DNA from: Hydrogenothermaceae bacterium
GTDB lineage: Bacteria > Aquificota > Aquificia > Aquificales > Hydrogenothermaceae
NCBI GenBank assembly: GCA_027052485.1
Contig: JALUFA010000231.1
Span: forward strand, 1-7,517
Length of the DNA stretch: 7,517 bases
Direction of reading: 5' to 3'
Within the stretch, counting starts at the first letter, position 1. Each line of letters starts with the position of its first letter. The translations under genes and the position numbers were made by a program. Positions 1-6,207 of this stretch are shown here, piece after piece. The notes under the pieces are model-generated. The model worked only from the letters and a program-made list of their open reading frames with translations. It made no database searches and had not been told where the DNA came from.

Positions 1-311
1 TCTCATCTCAGGTAGAGAAACGGTGCAGAGAGCTCGGTATAAAAGAGGTCTATCAGGGAGTTTCAGATAAGCTCTCCTTTGCCGATAGATATCTAAAAGA
101 ACATTCTCTTACGTTTGAAGAGGCAGCAGCTATGGGAGACGACCTGCCCGACCTTCCTCTTTTAAAGAGGGTAAAGGTTAGTGGAGCTCCCTCAGATGCC
201 GTTCCTCAGGTAAAAGTTCTGGTGGATTTCGTTTCAAGATCTCCAGGAGGGAAAGGAGCTGTTAGGGAGTTCATAGACTTCCTCTTAAACGAGCCCAGTA
301 ATGAGAAGTAA
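1..311 (+). CDS. kdsC: 3-deoxy-D-manno-octulosonate 8-phosphate phosphatase KdsC, C-terminal part (5' end outside window)
   Basis: A frame open from the window edge (first whole codon at base 3) runs 102 codons to a TAA at 309-311. KdsC is a cytoplasmic HAD-superfamily enzyme that removes phosphate from KDO-8-phosphate, giving the KDO used in the inner core of LPS. Seen here: the stretch after HAD motif II (VEKRCRELGI), motif III with its lysine in YQGVSDKLSF, and motif IV MGDDLPDLP at 132-158, whose aspartates bind Mg2+. The C-terminal tail SRSPGGKGAVREF is characteristic of KdsC, and the glycine-rich tail closes the active site in this tetrameric family. The N-terminal DxD nucleophile motif lies outside the window. 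The last codons overlap the lptC start by 11 bases, matching the kdsC-lptC order of E. coli. Identity is firm; the true start cannot be seen. Confidence 0.93.
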   Translation, partial: SSQVEKRCRELGIKEVYQGVSDKLSFADRYLKEHSLTFEEAAAMGDDLPDLPLLKRVKVSGAPSDAVPQVKVLVDFVSRSPGGKGAVREFIDFLLNEPSNEK

Positions 312-831
312 GCTCTACAGGTTAGCCCTTTTTCTTCTCATAGTTTCTTTTATTCCTTTTTTGATTTTTATATCAAAGAAAGAAACACCACCAGAGAAGA
401 TAAACGTTCCTCAGCACAAAACCCAAACTGTTGAGAACTTTATACTCAAATCTTCAGGAAAGAACAGATGGCAGCTTAAATCTCCTCAGGCTAAATTTCT
501 TGATAAAAACATTATAGAATTAAAAAAAACCATTCTTGTTGTTTTTCTAAAGTCAAGAATCACAATAAAAGCAGAAGAAGCCACATTTAATAGAAATTTA
601 GGTCAAATTCGTTTGAAAAGTGTGGAACTTATAGGACCAAATTTCCGGGCTTCTTCTCCAGAAGGTATTTATGACCTCAACAAAGAAATTTTTAAAACGG
701 AGAGTAAATGTAAAATAATCTACAATAAAATTAACATATCTGAAGGAAACACCTGTACTTTGGACTTAAAATATAGGAGAGCTATAATCTACGGCAGAGT
801 AAAAACTGTTATCAGAGAGGAATTGAAATGA
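301..831 (+). CDS. lptC: LPS export protein LptC, single-pass inner-membrane anchored
   Basis: The 176-residue product fits LptC, which takes LPS from the LptB2FG transporter and passes it to LptA in the periplasm. E. coli LptC is 191 residues. One N-terminal membrane helix (about residues 6-25) follows a basic MRSK start. The rest is a beta-rich periplasmic domain (about 42-170) with the loose LptC pattern: W57 in NRWQLKSPQAKF, then alternating strands (ITIKAEEATFNRNLGQIRL) and SSPEGIYDL. Sequence similarity in this family is low, so position between kdsC and lptA carries much of the weight. Two cysteines, C137 and C152, flank a short segment and could form a periplasmic disulfide. ATG 301 lies inside the kdsC end and has only a weak upstream GAG, so translation probably depends on coupling to kdsC. 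The gene is AT-rich (about 30% GC over 481-780) and contains an A8 run at 522-529. Confidence 0.85.
   Translation: MRSKLYRLALFLLIVSFIPFLIFISKKETPPEKINVPQHKTQTVENFILKSSGKNRWQLKSPQAKFLDKNIIELKKTILVVFLKSRITIKAEEATFNRNLGQIRLKSVELIGPNFRASSPEGIYDLNKEIFKTESKCKIIYNKINISEGNTCTLDLKYRRAIIYGRVKTVIREELK
815..820 (+). promoter_or_regulatory. Shine-Dalgarno of lptA
   Basis: GAGAGG lies 7 bases before ATG 828, inside the end of lptC. It supports ATG 828, where ATGA overlaps the lptC stop (TGA 829-831), the usual sign of translational coupling. Confidence 0.6.
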
Positions 832-1310
832 GAAAACTAATGCCTATTTTGGCGGGTTTTATCCTGATGTCAAACTACTCATTCGCTGCTCCTTCTAATC
901 TTCCTATTGTTGTTGAATCTCAGAAATTGACTTATAACGATAAAGAAAAAATCGCTACGTATGTGGGAAACGTTATTGCCCAGCACGGAAGTACCATTAT
1001 AAGAGGCGATAAACTTATCATTTACTTTGACCCAACGGGTAAACACATAAAGAAAATAGTCGTTGAAGGGAACGTCCACATTAAAGATCCACGGGGTGAA
1101 GGTTGGTGTGAAAAGCTTGTCTACTATCCTTTTGAAGAAAAGATAGTATTAATAGGCGATGCTAAACTCAAACGGAAAGATAACCTGATAATAGGCGATA
1201 AAATAGTTGCCTATAGAGATGGTAGAGTAAGCGTTGAAGGGATAAAACAGAGAGTTAAAACCGTTATCTACCCGGTGGAGAATTCTGTTGGAAAAGGTAA
1301 GAGACCTTAA
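828..1310 (+). CDS. lptA: Periplasmic LPS bridge protein LptA (OstA-like fold)
   Basis: LptA polymerises or bridges between LptC and LptD and carries LPS across the periplasm on a beta-jellyroll (OstA/LptA domain). The 160-residue product begins with a signal peptide: basic MRK, a hydrophobic core at about 5-14, and likely cleavage after SFA-20. The mature part has the family's repeating strand pattern: IVVESQKLTYNDKEKIATYVGNV (about 27-49), IIRGDKLIIYF, VVEGNVHIKDPRGEGWCEKLVYY, and a last repeat IIGDKIVAYRDGRVSVEG (121-138). Length is close to the usual 160-185 residues. The start codon overlaps the lptC stop by 4 bases; the end overlaps lptB by 23 bases. One cysteine only (C94). RGD at residues 59-61 is a chance tripeptide of the strand, not an adhesion motif. 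Identity is supported by both sequence pattern and gene order. Confidence 0.92.
   Translation: MRKLMPILAGFILMSNYSFAAPSNLPIVVESQKLTYNDKEKIATYVGNVIAQHGSTIIRGDKLIIYFDPTGKHIKKIVVEGNVHIKDPRGEGWCEKLVYYPFEEKIVLIGDAKLKRKDNLIIGDKIVAYRDGRVSVEGIKQRVKTVIYPVENSVGKGKRP
1274..1280 (+). promoter_or_regulatory. Shine-Dalgarno of lptB, supporting a TTG start
   Basis: GGTGGAG is placed 7 bases before TTG 1288, within the lptA coding sequence. No ATG or GTG occurs in frame between here and the conserved LKAENITKRF segment of LptB, so this site decides the start. Confidence 0.6.
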
Positions 1311-2028
1311 CGTTCTGAAGGCTGAAAACATAACAAAACGTTTTGGGAAAAGGACAGTAGTAAACAACGTTACCGTTGAAGTTAGAGAAGGGGAAGTTGT
1401 TGGCCTGTTAGGACCTAACGGAGCTGGAAAAACCACAACATTCTACTGTATAGTAGGTCTTATAAAACCTGATGGAGGAAAAGTTTTTATTGGCGAGGAA
1501 GACATAACAAAAGACCCAACTTATATAAGAGCCCGGAAGGGGCTCTCTTACTTACCTCAGGAACCATCTATATTTAGAAAGCTTACTGTAGAAGAGAATT
1601 TGAGAGCAATCCTTGAAATGCACGGCTTTACAAAAGGTGAAATAAGGGAAAAGGTTGATTGGCTTCTAAACAAGTTCGGAATTTCTCACTTAAGAGATCA
1701 AAAAGCCTCTTCGCTGTCAGGAGGAGAGAGAAGAAGATTGGAAATAGCCAGAGCCCTTACTATAGATCCTAAGTTTTTGCTTTTAGATGAGCCTTTCGCC
1801 GGAATAGATCCCATTGCAGTTGCCGATATACAGAGACTAATTTTAGATCTGAAGGAGCTTGATATAGGTGTTCTTATCACAGACCACAACGTTAGAGAAA
1901 CTCTTAGAATTATTGATAAGGCTTACATAATAGCCCACGGTAAGGTTGTTGCTTCCGGTTTTCCGCAAGATGTTGCTAATCAACGAATTGTAAGGGAGGT
2001 TTATCTTGGAGAGAACTTTGAGATTTAG
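1288..2028 (+). CDS. lptB: LPS export ABC transporter ATP-binding protein LptB
   Basis: LptB is the cytoplasmic ATPase whose dimer binds LptF and LptG and powers LPS extraction from the inner membrane. The 246-residue product carries all ABC motifs: Walker A GPNGAGKTT (42-50), Q-loop Q91 in YLPQEPSIF, signature LSGGERRR (143-150), Walker B FLLLDEP (163-169), the D-loop region AGIDP (171-175) and the switch histidine H200 in ITDHNVRETL. LSGGERRR, the FAGIDP context, the TDHNVRETL stretch and the length (E. coli LptB has 241 residues) point to LptB and not to a branched-chain amino acid transporter ATPase. Translation starts at TTG 1288 after a good Shine-Dalgarno. It overlaps lptA by 23 bases and the next gene also by 23 bases. 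In E. coli rpoN follows; here it does not. Confidence 0.96.
   Translation: MEKVRDLNVLKAENITKRFGKRTVVNNVTVEVREGEVVGLLGPNGAGKTTTFYCIVGLIKPDGGKVFIGEEDITKDPTYIRARKGLSYLPQEPSIFRKLTVEENLRAILEMHGFTKGEIREKVDWLLNKFGISHLRDQKASSLSGGERRRLEIARALTIDPKFLLLDEPFAGIDPIAVADIQRLILDLKELDIGVLITDHNVRETLRIIDKAYIIAHGKVVASGFPQDVANQRIVREVYLGENFEI
1992..2000 (+). promoter_or_regulatory. Strong Shine-Dalgarno of the orphan secreted protein
   Basis: AAGGGAGGT, near perfect against the 16S 3' end, lies 5 bases before TTG 2006 and inside the last codons of lptB. It favours TTG 2006 over the in-frame TTG at 2018 (17 bases away), and shows that the small reading frame is really translated. Confidence 0.7.
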
Positions 2029-2353
2029 ACTATTTTCTAAGTTGATTTTATTTTTCCTTCCGTTTCTTTTCTTAGTAAATTCTACTTATTGTTTTGCAAA
2101 AGAAAAACTTGATGATTTATTCTTTAAAGTTAACTCTCTAAAAGATAAAGGATGTAAAACTTCAAAATTAATGCGTATTAATTCAGTTAATAGCGATAGT
2201 ATCGTGCTATCTGGTAGAAGGATAAGAAAAAACAAAGTGATAAAGGTTTATGGTGATCTAAAAGTGGGTAACTATGCAGTAATTGCTAAGTGTAACAATG
2301 GTTTAATTTTAATCATATTCCCGGGAGGCCCAAATGGCCCAGAGGTTTATTAA
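2006..2353 (+). CDS. Small exported protein of unknown function between lptB and pilY1
   Basis: I do not recognise a family. The 115-residue product has a clear Sec signal peptide: basic MERTLRFRLFSK, a long hydrophobic core (about 13-24) and likely cleavage after CFA-31, leaving about 84 residues. The mature part begins charged (KEKLDDLFFKVNSLKDKG). It then has short strand-like segments, including SDSIVLSGRRI, NKVIKVYGDLKVGNYAVIAKC and NGLILIIF, and ends in a Gly/Pro tail, GGPNGPEVY. Two cysteines, C50 and C96, could pair after export. The pattern hints at a small beta-barrel or SH3/OB-like fold, which is only a guess. A strong Shine-Dalgarno, TTG start, 23-base overlap with lptB and 20-base overlap with pilY1 argue for a real gene. 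Adjacency to pilY1 makes a pilus-assembly or PilY1-partner role more likely than LPS transport, but nothing shows this directly. Confidence 0.8.
   Translation: MERTLRFRLFSKLILFFLPFLFLVNSTYCFAKEKLDDLFFKVNSLKDKGCKTSKLMRINSVNSDSIVLSGRRIRKNKVIKVYGDLKVGNYAVIAKCNNGLILIIFPGGPNGPEVY
2323..2328 (+). promoter_or_regulatory. Shine-Dalgarno of pilY1
   Basis: GGGAGG lies 5 bases before ATG 2334, inside the end of the upstream small gene. It sits in a short GC-rich patch (2321-2340) within very AT-rich DNA and overlaps a possible small GGCC/GGCC hairpin that would include the start codon. Confidence 0.6.
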
Positions 2354-5300
2354 AAAATTTTTGATTGGTTTTTGTCTTAATTTGATTTTGGGTTTTCCTT
2401 TTTCATTTGCTGAGACTTCTATGAATAACTACTGTAGTGTTCCACCCTTTGCTTCAACGAAGGTTAAACCTAATGTAGTGTTTTTAATGGATTTCTCCGG
2501 AAGTATGCAGTTTCCTGCATACTATAGTTGTGATTTTTCTGCACCATATTATTTCAAAAGTAAGGTGGCTTATTGTGGTTCTGTTAGCGCTACTTATAAT
2601 CCACAAATAGAATATTATGGCTATTTTGATTCAGAGAAGTACTATATTTATGATAAAACATTAAAGGCTTGGAAGGTTTCAAACTCTTGTTTTATTCCTA
2701 AAAATTGGAAAAGGATTGGATATAAAAACTGCTTTTCTGGAAACTTTTTAAACTTTCTTACTACAACTAGAATAGATGCAGCTCTTAAAGCTTTAATTGG
2801 TGGAAAAGGGAACTGTTCTGGTTCAAACTGTGTCCTTATGTCACAGGGTTCTGTTAGAGAAGTTCATGTTACTTTTGGTAACAAAGCTGCTTCATGTACT
2901 TTTCTCCTTTATCCGCAAAAGTTTAATAGGGGTAATTATTCATCTAAACATATGTTGATTGCTTCAGAATGGAGGGAAGGCAGTTCTTGCCCTTTTAATA
3001 AATGGAAAGGAACACGAAGAGCGGATGTTATTATTAATGCTTCGGAAAGACATGGAGTTTTACAGGATAACTTTGATAAAGTTGATATGAGCTTTATGGT
3101 TTTTGCCTCTAATGGTAGATATGGAGAAGTTAGATACTCTTTTTATGAAAGAGATTTGGATAAGTTAATAGAAAAAGTTCAGAATGAAATTCCTTATGCT
3201 GGCACTCCTACTGGAGAAGCTATGTGGGAAGTGGAAGATTTTTTGAAACAGGAAGATGAACACTATTACGAAGGCAATTATCGTTATATAGAAAGAGAGT
3301 CTTATAAAGATCCATATTATATGGAAATAAACGGAAATCTCTTTCCTTTGCCATGTAGGAAAAGCTACGTAGTATTAGTTTCTGACGGCGAATGGAATGG
3401 AGATGAAGATCCAGTTAAACCAGCCTATGATATGCATGTTAATGATTTAAGAGATGATATTGAAGGTAACCAGACAGCAGAGATTTTTACTCTTTATGCA
3501 TTTAGTCATTCTAAGGAAGGTAAAAATTCAATGGAAACTATAGCTGCTTTTGGTAGTTTTAAGGATACATGTTCCAATAATTGGCCTTATCCTTTTGAAG
3601 GTTTTCCTGAGAATTCAAGAAAGGTTAATTGGCCAGTTGATAGTTGTAACCCAAATGGTTCTTATGATGGTTGCTGTTCAGAATGGGATTCAAGTGGAGA
3701 CGGTCAACCAGATGACTTTTTTGCTGCTACTAATGGAAAGGACCTTGAAGAGGATTTAAGAAAAGTTTTTGAGAAAATTCTTTCTCCGACCTCAGGAACT
3801 TCTGTTGGTTCTATTTCTAAGAAGAATGTAAAAGGAGCTGTCGTTTGTCAGAGTATGTTCTACTCTCATAAAAATTTTGGGAATGATAGGGTTTCGTGGA
3901 TAGGTTATGTTTATACTTGGTGGTTTTTAAATACAAAGCTTGCTCAAAATATAAGAGAAGATACTAATAGAAATAAAGTTCTTGATATATTGAAAGATTA
4001 TATTCTGGACTGGACCTTTGAAAATGGAAATCTTGTTATAACTAAATATCAGAGTGACTCTAAAGGTAATATTGTTAAAAAAGTAGCTACTTATGACTCT
4101 CCTGAGTATTTAAATCCACTGTTTGAGACTGGAGAAAAATTATCTTATCTTTCTCCTAAAGATAGAGTTATTTATACGGAAGTTGGTAATTCTTTAGTGT
4201 CCTTTGATGTATCAAATCTTAACAAGTTTGCCAATTTCTTAGGAAATAACCTGCCTTACTGTTTGAATGATGATAAATCTCTTTTAGTAGATTACATAAG
4301 AGGTAAGGATATTCCTGGATGTAGGAATAGAAAAATAGATGATGATGGTGATACATGGAAGTTGGGAGATATTGTTTACTCTTCACCTGTTGTTGTTAAG
4401 TATCCGAGTTATAGTGTTATTTACGTAGGTTCCAATGATGGGATGCTTCATGCTTTTAGGTTGGGTTATCTAAAGAAAAGAGCAGATGCTAAACACCCTG
4501 CAGAGCTGGATAATAGCCGTTCAGATGTCGGGAAAGAACTTTTGGGAGAAGAACTCTGGGCATTTATCCCGAAAAACGCTCTTCCTTACCTAAGATATCT
4601 TGCCGATCCGGATTATTGTCACCTCTATTTCGTTGATTTAACGCCTTATGTTGTTGATCTTGATTCTGATGGAGATGGAAAACCGGATAGGAAAATCCTT
4701 ATAGGAGGTATGCGTTTAGGTGGAGCAACCGGTTCTGATGATCCTTCAGCAGTAAATCCTCCATCCGATACCTGTTCAGGTTCTTCCTGTGTGGGGTTGT
4801 CTTCCTATTTCGCTTTAGATATTACAAATCCTGAGAAACCTAAATTTCTATGGGAGTTTACTGATAAAGATTTGGGATTTACATATTCAGGACCGGGAAT
4901 AATAAAGGAAAATGGCAAGTATTATGTAGTTTTTGTTTCAGGCCCTGTAAATTATAAGGGGGAATATTCAGGAGACAGCAACACTTTGAAAATATTTGTT
5001 TTGGATTTACTCTCTGGAAGGAAATTGAAGGAAATAGATACTGGAATAACTAATGCTTTTGCAGGAAAGATATTCAAAGAAGGAGCAGATCTTAACGATG
5101 ATGGTAATACTGATTATTTAATTTTTGGCTATTCTAAACAACAGGTGGATGGGTTTGGAGGTGGTTTAATAGTATTGGCAGGAAAAGGAAGTAATGGTGC
5201 CATTCTTTATCCTCTTAAAGGTGGACCAGATAATTGGACTGTTGTAGATATAGGTGCTCTATCTTCTGAAGAAGTGTGTAATGTCGTAAAGAAACAGGGA

Positions 5301-6206
5301 GGCTTTTTCGCTGGCAAAGGATTCGCTCAAATGTGTAGTAATATGTCAATTTCATTTACTTCTCTTCCTCCTGTAACGTCAAAAGTGGAAGTAATGCCTT
5401 GCTTTGATAAGTGGTATGTTTATTTTGGAACAGGAAAGTGGTTTTATAAAACAGATGATGCAGAGAAAGTTCCAGAAATTTGCTTAAGTTTTGGGGATTT
5501 TGTTAAAGGTTGTGCTCCAAGTCCGGTAAATAGGAATTTCTTATTTGGTATTCCTATTTTACCTAATACTGGAGATTACAAAAACTTTGATTATGTTGTT
5601 TTAGTTCCACCAATCCCGGCTGAAAGTATAGATGCTTTTAAACTGATACCCGCTGTTGGTTCTCCTATTTCTAACTTTATTGGAAATTCAGGCTTAAATG
5701 ATGTGTTTGATAAAGCTATTTGCAAATTCAGATCAGAACTAAAGAATTTAGGAGTTGAGTTTGGTTGGTTTATACCATTAGACGAAAGAGAAGGAGAGTA
5801 TTTAAAGGAAAAAGAGCTTTCTAATCCTACTGTAACAAAAAATAATGTTGTTATTTTTACAACCAGCCAACCTACAATGGCTCCTTGTAAAGTTGGGGGA
5901 AGATCAAGAGTTTGGGCTTTGAATTGTGCTTTAGGATGGTCTATAGACTCGCCTGTAAATTGTGATGCTTATGGTATAACAAATCTTTATGGGACACTTT
6001 TGTTACAGCTTTCTGGTTCAAATATTAAACAGGTTAAGTTAAAATATATTTCATCAGAAAATCAGTCTAATATTAGGAAAACACTTCCTGGAGAATATTA
6101 TAGGACAACAAACTGGCTTACCGGTATAACTCCAGAATCTGCACCTCCTTTTATTTACCCTTCAAATTCTTATATGGGAACTCTACTTTTGTGGCTGGAG
6201 ATGTAG
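2334..6206 (+). CDS. pilY1: PilY1-like type IV pilus tip/biogenesis protein with vWA domain and C-terminal propeller
   Basis: PilY1 proteins prime pilus assembly with the minor pilins, sit at the pilus tip and act in adhesion and surface sensing. This 1290-residue form has a signal peptide (cleavage probably after SFA-26). An N-terminal von Willebrand A domain follows (about 46-400) with a full MIDAS set: DFSGS (D53, S55, S57), T291 in AGTPTGEA, and D351 in LVSDGEW. The middle part carries SWIGYVYTWWFL (521-532). The C-terminal PilY1 propeller starts near 677, with KLGDIVYSSP, YVGSNDGMLHAF (697-708), ELWAFIPKNALPYL (740-753), YFALDITNP and YFGTGKW. Four calcium-type loops occur: D452-D460, D543-D551, D777-D785 and D919-D927. 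The last resembles the site known in Pseudomonas PilY1; the RGD tripeptide of that protein is absent. The mature protein has 29 cysteines. It lies directly upstream of three minor pilins. Identity by domain order is strong; exact role is inferred. Confidence 0.93.
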   Translation: MAQRFIKKFLIGFCLNLILGFPFSFAETSMNNYCSVPPFASTKVKPNVVFLMDFSGSMQFPAYYSCDFSAPYYFKSKVAYCGSVSATYNPQIEYYGYFDSEKYYIYDKTLKAWKVSNSCFIPKNWKRIGYKNCFSGNFLNFLTTTRIDAALKALIGGKGNCSGSNCVLMSQGSVREVHVTFGNKAASCTFLLYPQKFNRGNYSSKHMLIASEWREGSSCPFNKWKGTRRADVIINASERHGVLQDNFDKVDMSFMVFASNGRYGEVRYSFYERDLDKLIEKVQNEIPYAGTPTGEAMWEVEDFLKQEDEHYYEGNYRYIERESYKDPYYMEINGNLFPLPCRKSYVVLVSDGEWNGDEDPVKPAYDMHVNDLRDDIEGNQTAEIFTLYAFSHSKEGKNSMETIAAFGSFKDTCSNNWPYPFEGFPENSRKVNWPVDSCNPNGSYDGCCSEWDSSGDGQPDDFFAATNGKDLEEDLRKVFEKILSPTSGTSVGSISKKNVKGAVVCQSMFYSHKNFGNDRVSWIGYVYTWWFLNTKLAQNIREDTNRNKVLDILKDYILDWTFENGNLVITKYQSDSKGNIVKKVATYDSPEYLNPLFETGEKLSYLSPKDRVIYTEVGNSLVSFDVSNLNKFANFLGNNLPYCLNDDKSLLVDYIRGKDIPGCRNRKIDDDGDTWKLGDIVYSSPVVVKYPSYSVIYVGSNDGMLHAFRLGYLKKRADAKHPAELDNSRSDVGKELLGEELWAFIPKNALPYLRYLADPDYCHLYFVDLTPYVVDLDSDGDGKPDRKILIGGMRLGGATGSDDPSAVNPPSDTCSGSSCVGLSSYFALDITNPEKPKFLWEFTDKDLGFTYSGPGIIKENGKYYVVFVSGPVNYKGEYSGDSNTLKIFVLDLLSGRKLKEIDTGITNAFAGKIFKEGADLNDDGNTDYLIFGYSKQQVDGFGGGLIVLAGKGSNGAILYPLKGGPDNWTVVDIGALSSEEVCNVVKKQGGFFAGKGFAQMCSNMSISFTSLPPVTSKVEVMPCFDKWYVYFGTGKWFYKTDDAEKVPEICLSFGDFVKGCAPSPVNRNFLFGIPILPNTGDYKNFDYVVLVPPIPAESIDAFKLIPAVGSPISNFIGNSGLNDVFDKAICKFRSELKNLGVEFGWFIPLDEREGEYLKEKELSNPTVTKNNVVIFTTSQPTMAPCKVGGRSRVWALNCALGWSIDSPVNCDAYGITNLYGTLLLQLSGSNIKQVKLKYISSENQSNIRKTLPGEYYRTTNWLTGITPESAPPFIYPSNSYMGTLLLWLEM
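6197..6200 (+). promoter_or_regulatory. Shine-Dalgarno of the GspH/FimT-like pilin
   Basis: GGAG is 7 bases before TTG 6208, in the last codons of pilY1. The TTG gives a five-residue leader (MIRKG), the normal length for a short type III signal peptide, which supports this start. Confidence 0.5.
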
Positions 6207-6207
6207 T

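Noticed and set aside
522..529. A8 run in lptC as a possible slippage or phase-variation site.
   Set aside because: The run spans lysine codons in an AT-rich gene, the frame continues intact on both sides, and eight adenines occur by chance often at this composition.
1002..1010. RGD tripeptides in LptA (residues 59-61) and in the GspH-like pilin (111-112 region) as integrin-binding motifs.
   Set aside because: They fall in ordinary beta strands, and PilY1, where an RGD would be meaningful, has none.
879..1079. Minus-strand reading frame of 66 codons inside lptA.
   Set aside because: It lies fully within a well supported gene, has no Shine-Dalgarno that I can see and no recognisable protein pattern.
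1149..1436. Minus-strand reading frame of 95 codons across the lptA/lptB junction.
   Set aside because: It mirrors two conserved genes, including the Walker A region of LptB, and the product is low-complexity Ser/Thr/Phe of the kind expected from the complement strand.
1698..1889. Minus-strand reading frame of 63 codons opposite the LptB signature and Walker B.
   Set aside because: It is a shadow of the conserved ABC motifs on the other strand.
2029..2333. Promoter search upstream of pilY1 in the AT-rich orphan gene.
   Set aside because: Many TATAAT-like hexamers are expected at this AT content, and I found no convincing pair with a -35 box at proper spacing.
3550..3759. Plus-strand 69-codon frame inside pilY1, hydrophobic at first sight.
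   Set aside because: It is the +1 shadow of the vWA-linker region, lacks a good ribosome site and its composition follows that of the host frame.
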